Shown one piece after another: positions 1-11,072 of a stretch of 64,000 nucleotides of DNA. Under the pieces are notes generated by a model. It saw only the letters and a list, made by a program, of their open reading frames with translations. It did no database searches and was not told the origin of the DNA. Origin of the DNA: Bacillus smithii (GTDB lineage Bacteria; Bacillota; Bacilli; Bacillales; DSM-4216); contig NZ_CP012024.1 of assembly GCF_001050115.1 (NCBI RefSeq), forward strand, positions 2,460,001-2,524,000, given 5' to 3'. Each line of letters begins with the position of its first letter. Within the stretch, counting starts at the first letter, position 1. Position numbers and translations under genes: made by a program.

Positions 1-1566
1 CATATTTTCTACTTCGTTTGTATCGTCACCCGTATATTGTCTTGCCCGTTCAATGATCTTATGATTTAATCCTAAACGCTCGGAAATTTCAAAAGCGTTG
101 CTGCGTCCGGGAACGCCGATGAGCAAACGATAAGTTGGGCTTAATGTTTCCACATTAAACTCAACACTGGCATTGATGACTCCGTCTCGGTTGTATCCAT
201 AGGCTTTCAATTCAGGATAGTGGGTGGTTGCCACTACCCTGGCCCCTACTTCAAGCACTTCATCCAAGATCGAAATGGCAAGAGCCGCTCCTTCCTGTGG
301 ATCAGTCCCTGCTCCGAGTTCATCAAACAGCACCAAGCTCTCCCCCGTCACTTCCTTTAAAATGTCTACAATATTCACCATATGGGAAGAAAATGTACTT
401 AAGCTCTGTTCAATGGATTGTTCATCCCCGATATCGGCAAATACGGAATGAAAAACGGCCATTTCCGAACCTTCCTGAGCCGGTATTTGCAGACCGGATT
501 GTGCCATTAACGTTAAAAGACCGATGGTTTTCAGCGTAACGGTTTTTCCTCCGGTATTCGGTCCGGTAATGACGATCGCTGTATAATCTTTCCCCAGTTC
601 AATATCGTTGGGTACAGCTTCCTCTATCGGCAGCAAGGGATGACGCGCTTGATGAATCCTTATATATCCTTCTCGATTCATCAACGGTTTAGAGGCTTTC
701 ATGCTCTTGGCCAATTTCGCTTTGGCAAAAATAAAATCCAAATCACCCATCACTTGAACAATGACCAGCAGTTCATCGGCATTTTCCTGTACTTTCGCCG
801 ACAACTCTCTTAAAATTTTTTCGATTTCTTCCTGTTCTTTCAGCTTCAATTGCTTTAATTGGTTATTTAATTGAACAATCGATTCCGGTTCAATAAAGAG
901 AGTTTGTCCTGAAGATGACTGATCATGGACAATCCCGCCATAGTGGTGGCGATATTCTTGTTTCACCGGGATGACGTAGCGATCATTCCGAATCGTAACG
1001 ATGGCATCCGAAAGCATTTTCTGCGCATTTTTGGATCGAATCATGCTTTCCAGACGTTCGCGAATTCTTCCTTCATGAATCCTGATTTGACTACGGACCT
1101 CTCTTAATGTCGAACTGGCAGAATCCAAGATCTCTCCGTTTTCATCGACAGCGCGTTTAATGTCATGCTCCAGCTCCGTCAACACAGGGATCTGTTCTGT
1201 TTGTTCTGATAAAATCGGTAACTTTTCCCCGTTTTCAACCAGTTCGGCGATAAACTTTTTCATCATCCGTCCTGAGTATATCGTTCCAGCAATTTGAATC
1301 AATTCTTCGCCATTGAGCAATCCCCCGATTTTGGCTCTTTTCACGTGTGGACGGATATTATGCAGCCCATCTAGAGGAGCATGTCCTGCTACTCGTAAAA
1401 CGGTTGCCGCTTCATCCGTTTCCTCCTGCCAGTGAACCACTTCAGAAAAATCAGCAGAAGGAAAGAGAGCGTCGATTTTTTCAATTCCCAATGAAGAAGA
1501 GGCGTGCTGTTCCAATTGTTGCTTAATTTTATCAAATTCTAACGTTGCCAATACTTTCTTATTCAA
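1..1566 (-). CDS. mutS2: Endonuclease MutS2 (partial, C-terminus beyond window)
   Basis: MutS2 is a MutS-family ATPase that suppresses recombination and, in Bacillus, acts on branched DNA and collided ribosomes. The first 522 codons are present and the frame is open to the window edge. Residues 1-320 form the core and helical lever region. The ATPase follows, with Walker A GPNTGGKT near residues 335-342 and a Walker B-like LVLFDE near 412. The Smr nuclease domain expected at the C-terminus lies outside the window. I chose a TTG start at 1566: it has a GGGAGAG ribosome site 8 nt upstream, and the product starts [15 protein letters not shown], like the B. subtilis protein. It follows polX on the same strand, as in other Bacillus genomes. 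Confidence 0.95.
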   Translation of the reverse strand, partial: MNKKVLATLEFDKIKQQLEQHASSSLGIEKIDALFPSADFSEVVHWQEETDEAATVLRVAGHAPLDGLHNIRPHVKRAKIGGLLNGEELIQIAGTIYSGRMMKKFIAELVENGEKLPILSEQTEQIPVLTELEHDIKRAVDENGEILDSASSTLREVRSQIRIHEGRIRERLESMIRSKNAQKMLSDAIVTIRNDRYVIPVKQEYRHHYGGIVHDQSSSGQTLFIEPESIVQLNNQLKQLKLKEQEEIEKILRELSAKVQENADELLVIVQVMGDLDFIFAKAKLAKSMKASKPLMNREGYIRIHQARHPLLPIEEAVPNDIELGKDYTAIVITGPNTGGKTVTLKTIGLLTLMAQSGLQIPAQEGSEMAVFHSVFADIGDEQSIEQSLSTFSSHMVNIVDILKEVTGESLVLFDELGAGTDPQEGAALAISILDEVLEVGARVVATTHYPELKAYGYNRDGVINASVEFNVETLSPTYRLLIGVPGRSNAFEISERLGLNHKIIERARQYTGDDTNEVENM

Positions 1567-1678
1567 TGAGCAATCTCTCCCATCAAGCATCATTCGATTT
1601 GTATAAAGCTATGCTGAAAAAGGTTGATGGATCTCATACCATAAGTATTCTCCAAAATGAACCATCCAAATGACCATA

Positions 1679-3394
1679 TTAAGGGATCTGTAAAAAGCGT
1701 TTCATCTGTTTTGCATCCAATGTATTCAATATATTTTCCCGTTTGATCCAGCCCTTTCTTGCCGCTTTCACTCCGATTTCCATAAACCGCAATTGGTCAA
1801 CGGCATGGGCATCCGTGTTGATAAAAAATTTCACACCTGCTTCTTGAGCTTTTCGCAAATGATCCGCAGATAAATCCAAACGGTGCGGATTGGCATTCAA
1901 TTCTAAAGCCGTATTCGTTTCTTTCGCCCATTCAATCAATAAATCGATGTCGACATCATATCCTTGTCTTCTGCCAATCAGTCGGCCAGTCGGATGAGCA
2001 ATTAATCGGACATACGGATTTTCCAAAGCCGTCCGCAGCCTTTTCATAATAGTAGAACGGGATTGGGAAAAATGCGAATGAATGGATGCAATGACGAAAT
2101 CCAGCTGCGATAATAATTCATCGTCGAAATCTAGCGTTCCATCCGGTAAAATATCCATTTCAATACCGGAAAAAACTTCAATATCCGTATATTTTTCGTT
2201 TAATTTTTTGATTTCTTCTATTTGTCTCTTGAGCCGATCAGGCGTTAAACCGTTTGCCACTTTTAAATATTGGGAATGGTCGGTAATGGCCATATATTGA
2301 TACCCTTTCTTTCTGCACGCTTCCACCATATCCTCCAAGGAATAAGCCCCGTCCGACCACGTAGTGTGCATATGCATATCGCCTTTCAAATCTTCCATTC
2401 TCACTAGATCCAAGCTTTCACGATAATGGTCGACTTCGGTTCCGTCCTCTCGAATTTCAGGAGGAATCCAAGGCAAGCCAAAATGGCGGTAGAAGTCCTC
2501 TTCTGTAGAAAAGGTCACAGTTTCTCCTGTTTCCTTGTTTTCGATGCCATATTCGCTAATTCGTTCTCCTCGTTGTTTGGCAAGCTGTCTCATCCGAACG
2601 TTGTGATCTTTTGAACCTGTAAAGTGATGAAGCGCCGTGGCAAATTGTTCCGGTTCCACAATTCGGAAATCAACCGAAACACCATATGAATCCTCAAGCA
2701 CAACCGACACTTTCGTTTTTCCGGCTGCTGTTACTTCTTTGATTCCCGGAAGATGGATCAGTGCATCCGCAACCTTTTGTGGATCAGCCGCAGCGATGAT
2801 AAAATCCAAATCTTTCACCATTTCCCGTAACCTGCGAATGCTTCCGGCACGGGAAAATTGTAGGATTCCATCGATGTTTGCAAGGTTCTTCTCGATTTGT
2901 TCGCACAGTTCAAGCATATGCCAGATGGGTAGTCGTTCCGGTCGATCGCCAACTTGCTTTATGGCCGCTAAAATTTTTTCTTCCGTTTTTTTCCCGAATC
3001 CAGGAAGATTTTGCACCTCCCCTTTTTCACAGGCGGCCTTAAGTTCCTCCGCATTCGTAATCCCAAGCTCTTGATAAAGTTTGGAAATTTTTTTGCCTCC
3101 AAGACCCGGAATCTGCAAAAGAGGAATTAAACCTTTCGGCACTTCCTGCTGCAATTGTTCCAAAACAGAGGAGGTTCCCGTTTCTATAAATTCCTCGATG
3201 ACACTGGAAGTAGCCTTTCCAATGCCGGGGATTGATGTAAAGTCTTTTATCTCATTTAAACCGCGTTCATCTTTTTCAAGGGCGGCCGCGGCCTTTCGAA
3301 AAGCGGACACTTTAAAGGAATTTTCCCCTTTCAGCTCCATATAGATCGCAATATTTTCCAGAAGCCGAACAACGCTTTTTTTATTGTTGATCAT
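1679..3394 (-). CDS. polX: DNA polymerase/3'-5' exonuclease PolX
   Basis: A family X DNA polymerase fused to a PHP phosphoesterase, 571 residues, the usual length for bacterial PolX. It fills short gaps in base-excision repair. The N-terminal half holds helix-hairpin-helix segments (IPGIGKATS, IPGLGGKKI, LPGFGKKT) and the nucleotidyltransferase core, with the aspartates in KDLDFIIAA. The C-terminal PHP domain starts near residue 335 and carries metal ligands in DMHMHTTWSDG, ITDHSQY, GIEMDIL, ASIHSHF, IAHPTGR and NTDAHAVD. It lies between cvpA and mutS2, the standard Bacillus order, and may be read together with mutS2. Confidence 0.96.
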   Translation of the reverse strand: MINNKKSVVRLLENIAIYMELKGENSFKVSAFRKAAAALEKDERGLNEIKDFTSIPGIGKATSSVIEEFIETGTSSVLEQLQQEVPKGLIPLLQIPGLGGKKISKLYQELGITNAEELKAACEKGEVQNLPGFGKKTEEKILAAIKQVGDRPERLPIWHMLELCEQIEKNLANIDGILQFSRAGSIRRLREMVKDLDFIIAAADPQKVADALIHLPGIKEVTAAGKTKVSVVLEDSYGVSVDFRIVEPEQFATALHHFTGSKDHNVRMRQLAKQRGERISEYGIENKETGETVTFSTEEDFYRHFGLPWIPPEIREDGTEVDHYRESLDLVRMEDLKGDMHMHTTWSDGAYSLEDMVEACRKKGYQYMAITDHSQYLKVANGLTPDRLKRQIEEIKKLNEKYTDIEVFSGIEMDILPDGTLDFDDELLSQLDFVIASIHSHFSQSRSTIMKRLRTALENPYVRLIAHPTGRLIGRRQGYDVDIDLLIEWAKETNTALELNANPHRLDLSADHLRKAQEAGVKFFINTDAHAVDQLRFMEIGVKAARKGWIKRENILNTLDAKQMKRFLQIP

Positions 3395-3518
3395 CCATTC
3401 TCACCCGCAATTTGGAAAAAATCGATAAATATTTCATCTATCGGCTGTACATATCATGCCATTATGTCTATTGAAAACTTGGTATTCTTCCTATATACTA
3501 TCAGAAACACAGGAAATG

Positions 3519-3547
3519 AAAAACTTCTCCTATTCAGAGAAGTTTTT
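3519..3547 (-). terminator. Rho-independent terminator after cvpA
   Basis: An 11-bp perfect stem (AAAAACTTCTC paired with GAGAAGTTTTT) with a short loop. It overlaps the cvpA stop codon and is followed on the minus strand by T-rich sequence. It ends the zapA-cvpA unit before polX. Confidence 0.7.
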
Positions 3548-4097
3548 ACAACGTTGTTGGGTTGAATGCAATCAGCTGTTTCACATAGTCCGAAACAATC
3601 GGCGTATGGTTGATCATCGCTCCGGCAATGACAGATTGCTGCAGCTGAGCTTGAATACTGTCAACCGGGAGGAATGTGCCTAGAACGATGAGCACAAGCA
3701 AAACAACATATATTTCTAAAAAACCGAGGATTCCCCCGCCGATCATGTTGAACTGACGAATAACGGGCAGATTGGCCACAATGCTGAGCATGGAAGCTAA
3801 AAAGGAAAGAGCGATTTTGACAGCAACAAAAATAATCACAAAGGCAATGGCTCCATAAAATAATTTATCCACGTTGACAGCATGGGCAAAAAAGAGAAGG
3901 CCGCTGCTGCCGTTTCCATCCAATGAAGGAGCAGGAAATAATCCGGAAAGCCTTGCTGCGACAGCATCATGCGCAGCATAAGCCGCGATTAGAGCGAGAA
4001 TCGAACTGGTCATATGGAAAAGCTGGCTAATCAACCCGCGTTTTAAGCCGATCACAATACCGCTGATGAGAAAAAGAGCCAGAAGCAAATCAAGCAT
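3546..4097 (-). CDS. CvpA family membrane protein (YshB)
   Basis: A 183-residue integral membrane protein of the CvpA/colicin V production family, orthologous by position to B. subtilis YshB; its function in Bacillus is not established. Several hydrophobic segments are visible: [17 protein letters not shown] at the start, then a stretch near residues 30-45, one around 85-110, and one near 130-150. I chose the ATG at 4097, which is preceded by GGGTGA. A GTG nine bases upstream is a less likely start. The start overlaps the end of zapA by 8 bases, so the two genes are probably translationally coupled. Confidence 0.85.
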   Translation of the reverse strand: MLDLLLALFLISGIVIGLKRGLISQLFHMTSSILALIAAYAAHDAVAARLSGLFPAPSLDGNGSSGLLFFAHAVNVDKLFYGAIAFVIIFVAVKIALSFLASMLSIVANLPVIRQFNMIGGGILGFLEIYVVLLVLIVLGTFLPVDSIQAQLQQSVIAGAMINHTPIVSDYVKQLIAFNPTTL

Positions 4098-4362
4098 TGT
4101 CATCACCCTTTAACTTATTGAATTCTTCTTTCAAACGGAGATATTCTTCTTGGAGTTTTACATAATCATGTATGGCATTAACGGCTGTTAAAACCGCTAA
4201 TTTACTAGTGTCAAGGGAAGGATTCTTGGAGTTGATTTCGCGCATTTTTTCATCGACCAGCTCTGCGACATGCCGAATATGACTGGCTGATTCCTCGCCA
4301 ACAATGACGTACTGCTGTCCATATATGTCAACGGTAATTCGGTTTTTTTTCCTTTCAGACAA
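4090..4362 (-). CDS. zapA: Cell division protein ZapA
   Basis: ZapA binds FtsZ and bundles protofilaments at the division ring. The product is 90 residues: a short beta region ([17 protein letters not shown]) and then a coiled-coil C-terminus rich in Glu, Lys and Leu. I chose a TTG start at 4362 because GGAGG lies 9 nt upstream and the protein then starts [11 protein letters not shown], like B. subtilis ZapA. The open frame continues upstream to 4503, but that extension overlaps the divergent rnhC start region and has no family match. It is coupled to cvpA. Confidence 0.9.
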   Translation of the reverse strand: MSERKKNRITVDIYGQQYVIVGEESASHIRHVAELVDEKMREINSKNPSLDTSKLAVLTAVNAIHDYVKLQEEYLRLKEEFNKLKGDDNA

Positions 4363-4443
4363 TGTAGAATGCCTCCATTCTAAAAGAATCCTAACCTTTA
4401 TATTAACATCAACATTCATCATTTGAAAAGAAAAAGGAGAATT

Positions 4444-5370
4444 ATGTTGTCGAATATAGTACTGAAAGTATCTCATTCTGTTCTTTCGTCCATGAAAACA
4501 CACTATGCAGACGATTTAACCGCAAAACTGCCGACAGGTGCTGTTTTTTGCGCTAAACGAAATGGATGCACAATCACCGCTTACAAAAGCGGAAAAGTCC
4601 TTTTTCAAGGAAACAGCGCCGAGCAAGAATCCAAAAAGTGGGAACAAGACTCCCTTCCATCTGAAAAAAAATCATCCATGAGCAAAAGTTCTGTCTTGCC
4701 TTCCGGTTTTTCATCGCTTTCCGTTGTCGGCAGTGATGAAGTCGGTACAGGGGACTATTTTGGCCCGATCACTGTTGTTGCGGCCTTTGTCCGAAAAGAT
4801 AAGATCCTTGATCTTAAACATTTAGGTGTGCAAGATTCGAAACAGCTCAGCGATCAGCGTATTATCGATATCGCAAAACAATTGGTCCACACCATTCCAT
4901 ACAGTTTATTGGTGTTGCATAACGAAAAATATAATGAGCTTCAGAAAAACGGAATGTCCCAAGGCAAAATGAAAGCTCTTCTTCACAATCGCGCCCTTTT
5001 AAATGTATTGCACAAAATTTCTCCTGAAAAACCAGACGCCATACTGGTCGATCAATTTGCGGAAGAGCCTCTTTACTTCCGATATTTAGAAAAAGAAAAA
5101 GAAATTTGCAAGGAAAACGTCTATTTTCAAACGAAAGGTGAAAACGTCCATATTGCTGTGGCTGCCGCTTCCATTCTCGCCCGCTTTGCATTTTTAAGAG
5201 AAATAGAAAAATTATCAAAGGAAGCTGGCTTCACCCTTCCAAAAGGCGCCGGTTCCATCGTCGATGAAGCAGCCGCTCGACTCATCGCCGAAAAAGGCGA
5301 AGAAAGCTTGAATTATTTTGCCAAAAGGCATTTTGCGAATACGGAAAAGGCTTTGCGGTTGATAAAATAA
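4444..5370 (+). CDS. rnhC: Ribonuclease HIII
   Basis: RNase HIII cleaves RNA in RNA-DNA hybrids. The product is 308 residues: an N-terminal TBP-like substrate-binding domain (about 1-85, with [16 protein letters not shown]) and a catalytic RNase HII-like domain beginning at [13 protein letters not shown]. The acidic residues in GSDEV (Asp98, Glu99), the Asp in DSKQLSD and the Asp in DAILVDQF are the expected active-site group. Two adjacent starts are possible: ATG 4444 (4 nt after AAGGAG) and TTG 4447 (7 nt). The gene is divergent from zapA with about 80 bp between them, and convergent with pheT. Confidence 0.95.
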   Translation: MLSNIVLKVSHSVLSSMKTHYADDLTAKLPTGAVFCAKRNGCTITAYKSGKVLFQGNSAEQESKKWEQDSLPSEKKSSMSKSSVLPSGFSSLSVVGSDEVGTGDYFGPITVVAAFVRKDKILDLKHLGVQDSKQLSDQRIIDIAKQLVHTIPYSLLVLHNEKYNELQKNGMSQGKMKALLHNRALLNVLHKISPEKPDAILVDQFAEEPLYFRYLEKEKEICKENVYFQTKGENVHIAVAAASILARFAFLREIEKLSKEAGFTLPKGAGSIVDEAAARLIAEKGEESLNYFAKRHFANTEKALRLIK

Positions 5371-5430
5371 GCGAAACTTCTGTCATCGATAAGAGAATAT
5401 CCGCTAATAGAAGTTCGCTTTTTTATTTTT
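5369..5430 (+). terminator. Terminator after rnhC
   Basis: The inverted repeat AAGCGAAACTTCT / AGAAGTTCGCTT (one bulged base) is followed by TTTTTTATTTTT on the plus strand, directly after the rnhC stop. Confidence 0.7.
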
Positions 5431-5520
5431 CAGGCTGTTGTTTTTCTCGGCGGTGAAATCTTAACTCCTCCGCTTTCAATGCATGATTTTACGCTAACAA
5501 GAGAAAAACCTTCCTTAATA

Positions 5521-5566
5521 AAAGCAGACTCAACATCCAAAGAAACGGTGATGTTGAGTCTGTTTT
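5521..5566 (-). terminator. Terminator after pheT
   Basis: The inverted repeat CAGACTCAACATC / GATGTTGAGTCTG is 13 bp and perfect, with T-rich flanks on both sides. It lies 15 bases past the pheT stop. The stem can serve both converging genes, but it is best placed for pheT. Confidence 0.8.
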
Positions 5567-5581
5567 CATGTAATGATCCTT

Positions 5582-7996
5582 TTAACTTCTTAATTCTGCT
5601 CCTGTTTTTTCTTTTACGGCAGCAAGCACCTTTTCATGGACATTCATGACTTCTTCATCTGTTAACGTTTTATCCGGATCATAGTATTTAAGAGAAAAAG
5701 CGATCGACTTCTTGCCTGGTTGTAAATGTTCCCCTTCATATAAGTCAAAAATGCGGACTTCCTTCAGCAGTTTTCCACCTGCTTGCCAAATGATTTGTTG
5801 CAATTTTCCAGCTTCCGTGTCTTTGTCCACCACTAAGGCAATATCGCGTGTAATCGAAGGGAAGCGAGGGATCGGATCGTATTGCAGTTCCAGCGCTTGT
5901 TCATTTAACAAGATGCTCGCTTTTAATTCAAAAACATAGGTTTCTTTTAAGTCTAATTGTTTTTGCTTTTGTGGATGCACTTGACCAATAAAACCTAGTC
6001 TTTTGCCATTTAAAAAGATTTCAGCAGTCCGTCCCGGATGCATATCAGGGAGTTCTGCTTTTTTCCATTCAACGGCATCGCCAAGGCCAAGTTTTGCGAA
6101 CAGCCCTTCTAATATTCCTTTTAAAACAAAAAAGTCTGCCAGTTTTTGTTCTCCTTGCCACTCGTTCGCTTCCCACACACCGGTAATGGCTCCGGCAATA
6201 TGTTCATCTTCCTGCGGCAGTTCTTGGCCGATTTGTTTCAGAAAAACCGACCCGATCTCATATAACCCGATTGAATCATTTTGGCGAGCGACGTTATAGG
6301 ATACTGCTTCCAACAAATGAGGAACCAAGCTTTGGCGAAGAAGACTTCTTTCCTCGCTCATAGGCATGGCGATTTCGACCGGTTCCGTTTTATCCAGTAC
6401 AAATTGATGAACCATATCCCGACTGGTCAAAGAATAAGTGATGGCCTGATACAGCCCCGCTCCTTCCAGAAACTTGCGCACGACGCGACGCTTCTGTTGA
6501 TAAGGGGTTAAACCTCCCGGAGAGGCAGCTCCTACCGGCAGCGTTTTTGGCAATTCGTCATATCCATATAAACGAGCTACTTCTTCGATTAAATCTTCTT
6601 CAATCGTAATGTCCCCTCTTCGAGTCGGAACGGTGACAGTGAACAAGTCGTCGCTAGTTTCGACAGTGAAACGGAGTCTCCGGAAAATATCGACAACATC
6701 TTGACTCGAAAGATTGGTGCCCAAAACGCGGTTGATTTTGGAAAGCGATATCGTTATTTTTTTCGGTTCTGCCTCTAAATCTCCGGCGACAACCGTTTCT
6801 CGCAGCACTTCCGCACCAGCATATTTTTCCAGAAGTTCAACAGCTCTTTCCGCCGCAGCTTTGACCCTGTTTGGATCGACACCTTTTTCGTAGCGGGCGC
6901 TCGCTTCACTGCGCAAGCTGTGATCCTTAGATGCCTTTCGAATGGTTGTTCCGTTGAAGTAAGCAGATTCGATTAAGACGGTTGTCGTATCCTGCTGAAC
7001 TTCGGAATTCGCTCCCCCCATCACTCCAGCCAATGCTACGGGTTTGGAACCGTTCGTGATCACGAGATGTTCCGGCGTCAAAGTACGTTTTACATCATCT
7101 AATGTCACGATTTCTTCTCCATCATAAGCGCATCTTACCAGAATTTCTTTAGAACCAAGGCGATCGTAGTCAAACGCATGGAGAGGCTGTCCGTATTCCA
7201 GCATGATATAGTTCGTAATATCTACCACATTGTTGTGTGGACGAATACCAGCTGCCATAAGCCTTGCCTGCATCCATAACGGAGAAGGGCCTATTTTTAC
7301 GTTTTTAACCACTTTGGCGACATAGAACGGATTATCTTCTTTTGCTTCCACTGTCACTTTTATGTAATCACTGGCTTTTTCTGTACTTTCATGGTAAACG
7401 GGATGAGGCAGTTTCACATCACGATCCAAAATGGCCGCCACTTCGTAAGCGACACCGAGCATGCTTAAGCAGTCGGAGCGGTTCGGCGTTAATCCTAGTT
7501 CGATGATACAATCGTCCAAGTTCAACGCTGTGATCGCATCCGCCCCCACTTCAGCATCATCCGGAAACACAAAGATCCCTTCGGCAAATTCTTTTGGCAC
7601 CAATTTTCCTTCAATACCGAGTTCTTGTAGAGAACAAATCATGCCGTTCGATTCTTCGCCGCGCAGTTTGGCCTTTTTAATTTTTATGCCTCCCGGAAGG
7701 CGAGCACCTGGTTTGGCTACTGCCACTTTTTGGCCTGCAGCTACATTCGGTGCACCGCAAATAATTTGAACCGGTTCTCCTTCACCGATATCTACCAAAC
7801 ATTTGTTCAATTTGTCGGCAGCCGGGTGTTTTTCGCATTTTAATACATGGCCGATCACTACATTTTTAATATGTTCTCCCGGTATTTCCACGCTTTCTAC
7901 CTCAATGCCGGATCGGGTTATTTTTTCCGCCAGATCCTTCGCGGAAATTCCCGAAAGATCCACGTAATCTTGAAGCCATTTCAGTGAAACCAACAT
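5582..7996 (-). CDS. pheT: Phenylalanyl-tRNA synthetase beta subunit
   Basis: The beta subunit of the (alpha-beta)2 enzyme that charges tRNA-Phe. It carries the editing and tRNA-binding parts. The product is 804 residues, the B. subtilis length. In order: a tRNA-binding EMAP-like domain (about 40-155, [13 protein letters not shown]), B3/B4 editing and B5 domains, the catalytic-like core, and the C-terminal anticodon-binding FDX-ACB domain ([15 protein letters not shown] and the final 90 residues). I chose ATG 7996, which has AAGGAGGT nine bases upstream and starts [13 protein letters not shown]. The longer open frame adds 17 residues without support. It is co-transcribed with pheS. Confidence 0.97.
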   Translation of the reverse strand: MLVSLKWLQDYVDLSGISAKDLAEKITRSGIEVESVEIPGEHIKNVVIGHVLKCEKHPAADKLNKCLVDIGEGEPVQIICGAPNVAAGQKVAVAKPGARLPGGIKIKKAKLRGEESNGMICSLQELGIEGKLVPKEFAEGIFVFPDDAEVGADAITALNLDDCIIELGLTPNRSDCLSMLGVAYEVAAILDRDVKLPHPVYHESTEKASDYIKVTVEAKEDNPFYVAKVVKNVKIGPSPLWMQARLMAAGIRPHNNVVDITNYIMLEYGQPLHAFDYDRLGSKEILVRCAYDGEEIVTLDDVKRTLTPEHLVITNGSKPVALAGVMGGANSEVQQDTTTVLIESAYFNGTTIRKASKDHSLRSEASARYEKGVDPNRVKAAAERAVELLEKYAGAEVLRETVVAGDLEAEPKKITISLSKINRVLGTNLSSQDVVDIFRRLRFTVETSDDLFTVTVPTRRGDITIEEDLIEEVARLYGYDELPKTLPVGAASPGGLTPYQQKRRVVRKFLEGAGLYQAITYSLTSRDMVHQFVLDKTEPVEIAMPMSEERSLLRQSLVPHLLEAVSYNVARQNDSIGLYEIGSVFLKQIGQELPQEDEHIAGAITGVWEANEWQGEQKLADFFVLKGILEGLFAKLGLGDAVEWKKAELPDMHPGRTAEIFLNGKRLGFIGQVHPQKQKQLDLKETYVFELKASILLNEQALELQYDPIPRFPSITRDIALVVDKDTEAGKLQQIIWQAGGKLLKEVRIFDLYEGEHLQPGKKSIAFSLKYYDPDKTLTDEEVMNVHEKVLAAVKEKTGAELRS

Positions 7997-8095
7997 ATTC
8001 AGAATACCTCCTTTTCTCAATGAACCATGTTGCCTTTTTACAGGCAATCGTTATCCGTTTATGTACAAGTGCTTTTAAAGCAACAGCACCTTGCG

Positions 8096-9142
8096 TTAAG
8101 ATTCGTGGATGGAAAATTGTTTTAAAAAGCGAATATCGTTCGTATAGAAATGACGAATATCATCTATTCCGTATTTAAGCATAGCAATTCTTTCCGGACC
8201 CATTCCGAAAGCAAAGCCCGTATATTTTTTCGAATCGAAACCGGCCATTTCCAACACATTCGGGTGAACCATACCGGCTCCTAATATTTCAATCCATCCA
8301 GTGCCTTTACATACGCTGCATCCTTTGCCATGGCAAATTTTACAGGAAATATCCATTTCCACCGAAGGTTCGGTAAACGGGAAAAAGCTCGGACGCAAAC
8401 GAATTTCCCGATCCTCGCCGAAAAACCGTTTAGCAAACACTTCAAGCGTTCCTTTTAAATCACTCATGCGTATGTTTTCATCGACCACAAGACCTTCAAT
8501 TTGAGTAAATTGATGAGAATGAGTCGCATCGTCGTTATCGCGGCGGTAAACTTTTCCTGGACAAATAATTTTAACCGGGCCTTTTCCTTTGTGTTTTTCC
8601 ATTGTCCGTGCTTGAATAGGGGAAGTATGCGTGCGAAGCAAAATTTCCTCCGTTATATAAAACGAATCCTGCATATCGCGGGCTGGGTGATCCTTCGGCA
8701 AATTAAGCGCTTCAAAGTTATAGTAGTCTGTTTCCACTTCTTGTCCTTCCGCTACTTGATACCCCATGCTGATAAACAAATCTTCTATTTCTTCTATTAT
8801 TTTGGTCAATGGATGGGCATTGCCGTTTTTGACAGGACGTCCCGGCAATGTAACATCGATCGCTTCTTCTTTTAATTGCTTTTCTATGGCCGCTTCTTCC
8901 AGCTGTTTTTGCTTTTTCTCGATTTGCTCGGCAATTTCAGCCCTCACTTGGTTGGCCAAAGCCCCGATTTTTGGACGTTCTTCTGCAGACAGCTTCCCCA
9001 TTCCACGCAAAACCTCTGTAATGGGGCCTTTTTTACCTAAATAGCTGACACGAATGTCATTTAATTCTTTTAAGTCTTGAGCACTTGCCACTTTTGACAA
9101 CGCTTCTTGAGCCAATTCTTTTAACTTCTGCTCCACTGTCAT
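8096..9142 (-). CDS. pheS: Phenylalanyl-tRNA synthetase alpha subunit
   Basis: The catalytic alpha subunit, a class II aminoacyl-tRNA synthetase of 348 residues. An N-terminal coiled-coil arm (about 1-90) binds tRNA. The catalytic domain has a motif 2 region (TSPIQARTM), a cysteine cluster ([17 protein letters not shown]) and motif 3 ([14 protein letters not shown]). The ATG at 9142 follows AAAAGGAGGAGC. Transcription runs through a T-box leader, so expression should rise when charged tRNA-Phe is scarce. Confidence 0.97.
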   Translation of the reverse strand: MTVEQKLKELAQEALSKVASAQDLKELNDIRVSYLGKKGPITEVLRGMGKLSAEERPKIGALANQVRAEIAEQIEKKQKQLEEAAIEKQLKEEAIDVTLPGRPVKNGNAHPLTKIIEEIEDLFISMGYQVAEGQEVETDYYNFEALNLPKDHPARDMQDSFYITEEILLRTHTSPIQARTMEKHKGKGPVKIICPGKVYRRDNDDATHSHQFTQIEGLVVDENIRMSDLKGTLEVFAKRFFGEDREIRLRPSFFPFTEPSVEMDISCKICHGKGCSVCKGTGWIEILGAGMVHPNVLEMAGFDSKKYTGFAFGMGPERIAMLKYGIDDIRHFYTNDIRFLKQFSIHES

Positions 9143-9171
9143 GCTCCTCCTTTTACATTATTTTTCCAAAC

Positions 9172-9450
9172 GAAAACCTCGCCCCAAAGGAAAGGGACGA
9201 GGTTGGATCGCGGTACCACCCTTTTTAGCATGCCGAACCGTTCGCGGCATACTCTCTTCATACAAATAACGGCTATTGAACCGGGGCGTCTTTACATTTC
9301 CTCGGAAATGGTCCAAACGCCGACTCGAGAGGTGAACTTCGTTTGCTCTTCACATAAAAATGCTTTCAGTCACGGCATTTTCTCCCTGAATGGAAGGAAG
9401 CAAACTACTTTTCTCTGTCATTGTCTTTAACCCTATTTAAATTTGATTGG
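9172..9450 (-). ncRNA. T-box riboswitch upstream of pheST (specifier UUC, Phe)
   Basis: On the minus strand the conserved T-box segment GGGTGGTACCGCG lies at 9209-9221. It is followed by a terminator stem (AACCTCGTCCC paired with GGGGCGAGGTT, 9174-9206). Upstream, GAAGTTCACC contains TTC at 9334-9336, in the position expected for the specifier codon, which reads phenylalanine. The 5' limit is approximate. Confidence 0.9.
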
Positions 9451-9544
9451 TTTCTTCTGAATGAAGTCCTTTAAAAGGATTCGTCTCTCAAAAAAGCGTT
9501 ATTTTCTCTCCGCCCATTTAGGCTAAGTTCGTATTATAGGTATC

Positions 9545-9572
9545 ATTATAGCAATTTCATTGGCAATTTCAA
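9545..9572 (-). promoter_or_regulatory. Probable sigma-A promoter of the pheST T-box transcript
   Basis: TTGAAA (9567-9572) is separated by 16 bases from TATAAT (9545-9550). A second TATAAT lies at 9533-9538. The -35 box overlaps the last codons of the upstream methyltransferase gene. Confidence 0.6.
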
Positions 9573-10339
9573 ACCCCTTTTGTCGAATCCAGAAAGTGAT
9601 ACAGCAAAATGCCGGCTGCAACTGCTACGTTTAGCGATTCACTTTTCCCGTAAATCGGTACATATACATTGTGATCGGTTAATGATAATAACTCTTGCGA
9701 AACGCCGCTGCCTTCGTTGCCGACCAATACAGCAAATCCTTTAGAAGGCTGGATATCCCGATAATTTTCTGCATTTTGCAAAGTCGTCCCATAAACAGAT
9801 ACACCCTTTTTTTGAATCAAGCTGATCGCTTCTTCTAAAGGTGACTGTACGATGTCGACATGAAAATGGCTTCCTTGGGCAGCTCTTAATACCTTCGGAT
9901 TATAGGGATCGGCGCTTCCTTTTCCTAGTACGACCGCATCGATTCCCGCTGCGTCCGCTGTCCGTATCATCGTCCCGATATTTCCGGGATCTTGAACACG
10001 GTCAATCAGCAAAAAGGTCGTACCTTGTTCAAGAGCGTTTTTTGAATCCCGTTTTTTGCAAACGGCAAAAATCCCTTGCGTCGTTTCCGTCTCAGCCAGA
10101 GATTTCGCCACTTCTGCTGTCACAATCGTGATCGGAATACCGTCCATATTCCATTTTGCAGGCAAAACAATGTTTTCCTCCATAATGATTTCTTCTATCT
10201 CATTTTTATAGGAAAGTGCCTCTTCAACTAAATGGAATCCTTCCATCATATATCGCCCGGTTTTATCTCGTTCTTTTCTCGTCGCCAGCTTCCTCCACTG
10301 CTTGACTTGTGGATTTTTAACGGATTGGATCACTTTCAC
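9569..10339 (-). CDS. TrmH-family RNA 2'-O-methyltransferase (YsgA type)
   Basis: A SpoU/TrmH-class rRNA or tRNA ribose methyltransferase of 256 residues. An N-terminal substrate-binding domain (about 1-100) precedes the knotted SPOUT methyltransferase. Its motifs are LLIDRVQDPGNIGTMIRTADAAG (motif 1, start), FAVLVGNEGSGVS (motif 2) and VYVPIYGKSESLNVAVAAGILLY (motif 3, part). The SAM-binding trefoil knot is formed by motifs 2 and 3. It is orthologous by position to B. subtilis YsgA, next to sspI. The exact RNA target cannot be read from the sequence. Confidence 0.92.
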   Translation of the reverse strand: MKVIQSVKNPQVKQWRKLATRKERDKTGRYMMEGFHLVEEALSYKNEIEEIIMEENIVLPAKWNMDGIPITIVTAEVAKSLAETETTQGIFAVCKKRDSKNALEQGTTFLLIDRVQDPGNIGTMIRTADAAGIDAVVLGKGSADPYNPKVLRAAQGSHFHVDIVQSPLEEAISLIQKKGVSVYGTTLQNAENYRDIQPSKGFAVLVGNEGSGVSQELLSLTDHNVYVPIYGKSESLNVAVAAGILLYHFLDSTKGV

Positions 10340-10604
10340 TTTTTTCTCACCTTTCGACCATAGAATTCAATTACATCATTATAGCATAATGTCCGCGACG
10401 CCGCGCATTGATCCACGATCAGCTAGATATGATTTTTGCCAATCAACCGCTTTGAAAAGAGAGGACTCCCTTCTTTTCCTATAATCAAATGAAAAGGAAC
10501 TTACCTTTCAAATGGGCTTTTGGCAGAATGATTTATTTTTCTTACATAGCCTAAGCAATGAAGGGGAAAATAGACATGAAAGTATGTGAAAGGAGAGGAA
10601 ATGC

Positions 10605-10811
10605 ATGAATTTGGATTTGCGAAAGGCCATCCTTCATAATGTTTCCGGCAATACGCCTGATCAGTTGGAAGATACCATCGTGGATGCCATTCAAAGCGGA
10701 GAGGAAAAAATGCTCCCCGGACTCGGTGTACTATTTGAAGTCATTTGGAAAAACGCCAGTGAAAAAGAAAAGCAGATGATGCTCGATACTTTATCCGCGG
10801 GACTGAAATAA
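10605..10811 (+). CDS. sspI: Small acid-soluble spore protein SspI
   Basis: A 68-residue minor SASP found in the spore core. The sequence [15 protein letters not shown]...[22 protein letters not shown] is nearly the same as B. subtilis SspI, though the C-terminus is shorter by about three residues. AAGGAGAGG lies upstream of ATG 10605. In B. subtilis the gene is read by sigma-G in the forespore. A GAATG and a CATAGCCTA lie upstream, but their spacing (about 14) is poor, so I do not call a sigma-G promoter. It is divergent from the methyltransferase gene. Confidence 0.95.
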   Translation: MNLDLRKAILHNVSGNTPDQLEDTIVDAIQSGEEKMLPGLGVLFEVIWKNASEKEKQMMLDTLSAGLK

Positions 10812-10999
10812 AACAAAGCAAAAAAACTTTACGGGATTTTCCTTATGGCTCATGATCGCCAATCATTCCCAGGGATCCATCTCACTATATTACTCGCTCA
10901 TTTTCATTGGAACTTAAACATTCTTCTTTTGTGTTCATGCTTGGCTTCCAATTGAATCTGAATCGTCTTATCCTTTCATCGCTTATTTCATGATGAAAG

Positions 11000-11032
11000 C
11001 AGCCACCTTTCTAGCAGAAAGGTGGCTGTTTT
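11000..11032. terminator. Bidirectional terminator between sspI and ysdC-like gene
   Basis: A 13-bp perfect stem CAGCCACCTTTCT / AGAAAGGTGGCTG with a 3-base loop. TTTT follows on the plus strand and TTTC on the minus strand. The 260 bp around it (10812-11072) hold no other recognisable gene. Confidence 0.75.
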
Positions 11033-11072
11033 GCCACTTATACGATCATTTTCTGTCAAATTGATAAAAAGA

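Noticed and set aside
10535-10565. Possible sigma-G promoter upstream of sspI (GAATG and CATAGCCTA)
   Set aside because: The spacing is about 14 bases, shorter than the 17-18 expected, and the -10 is imperfect.
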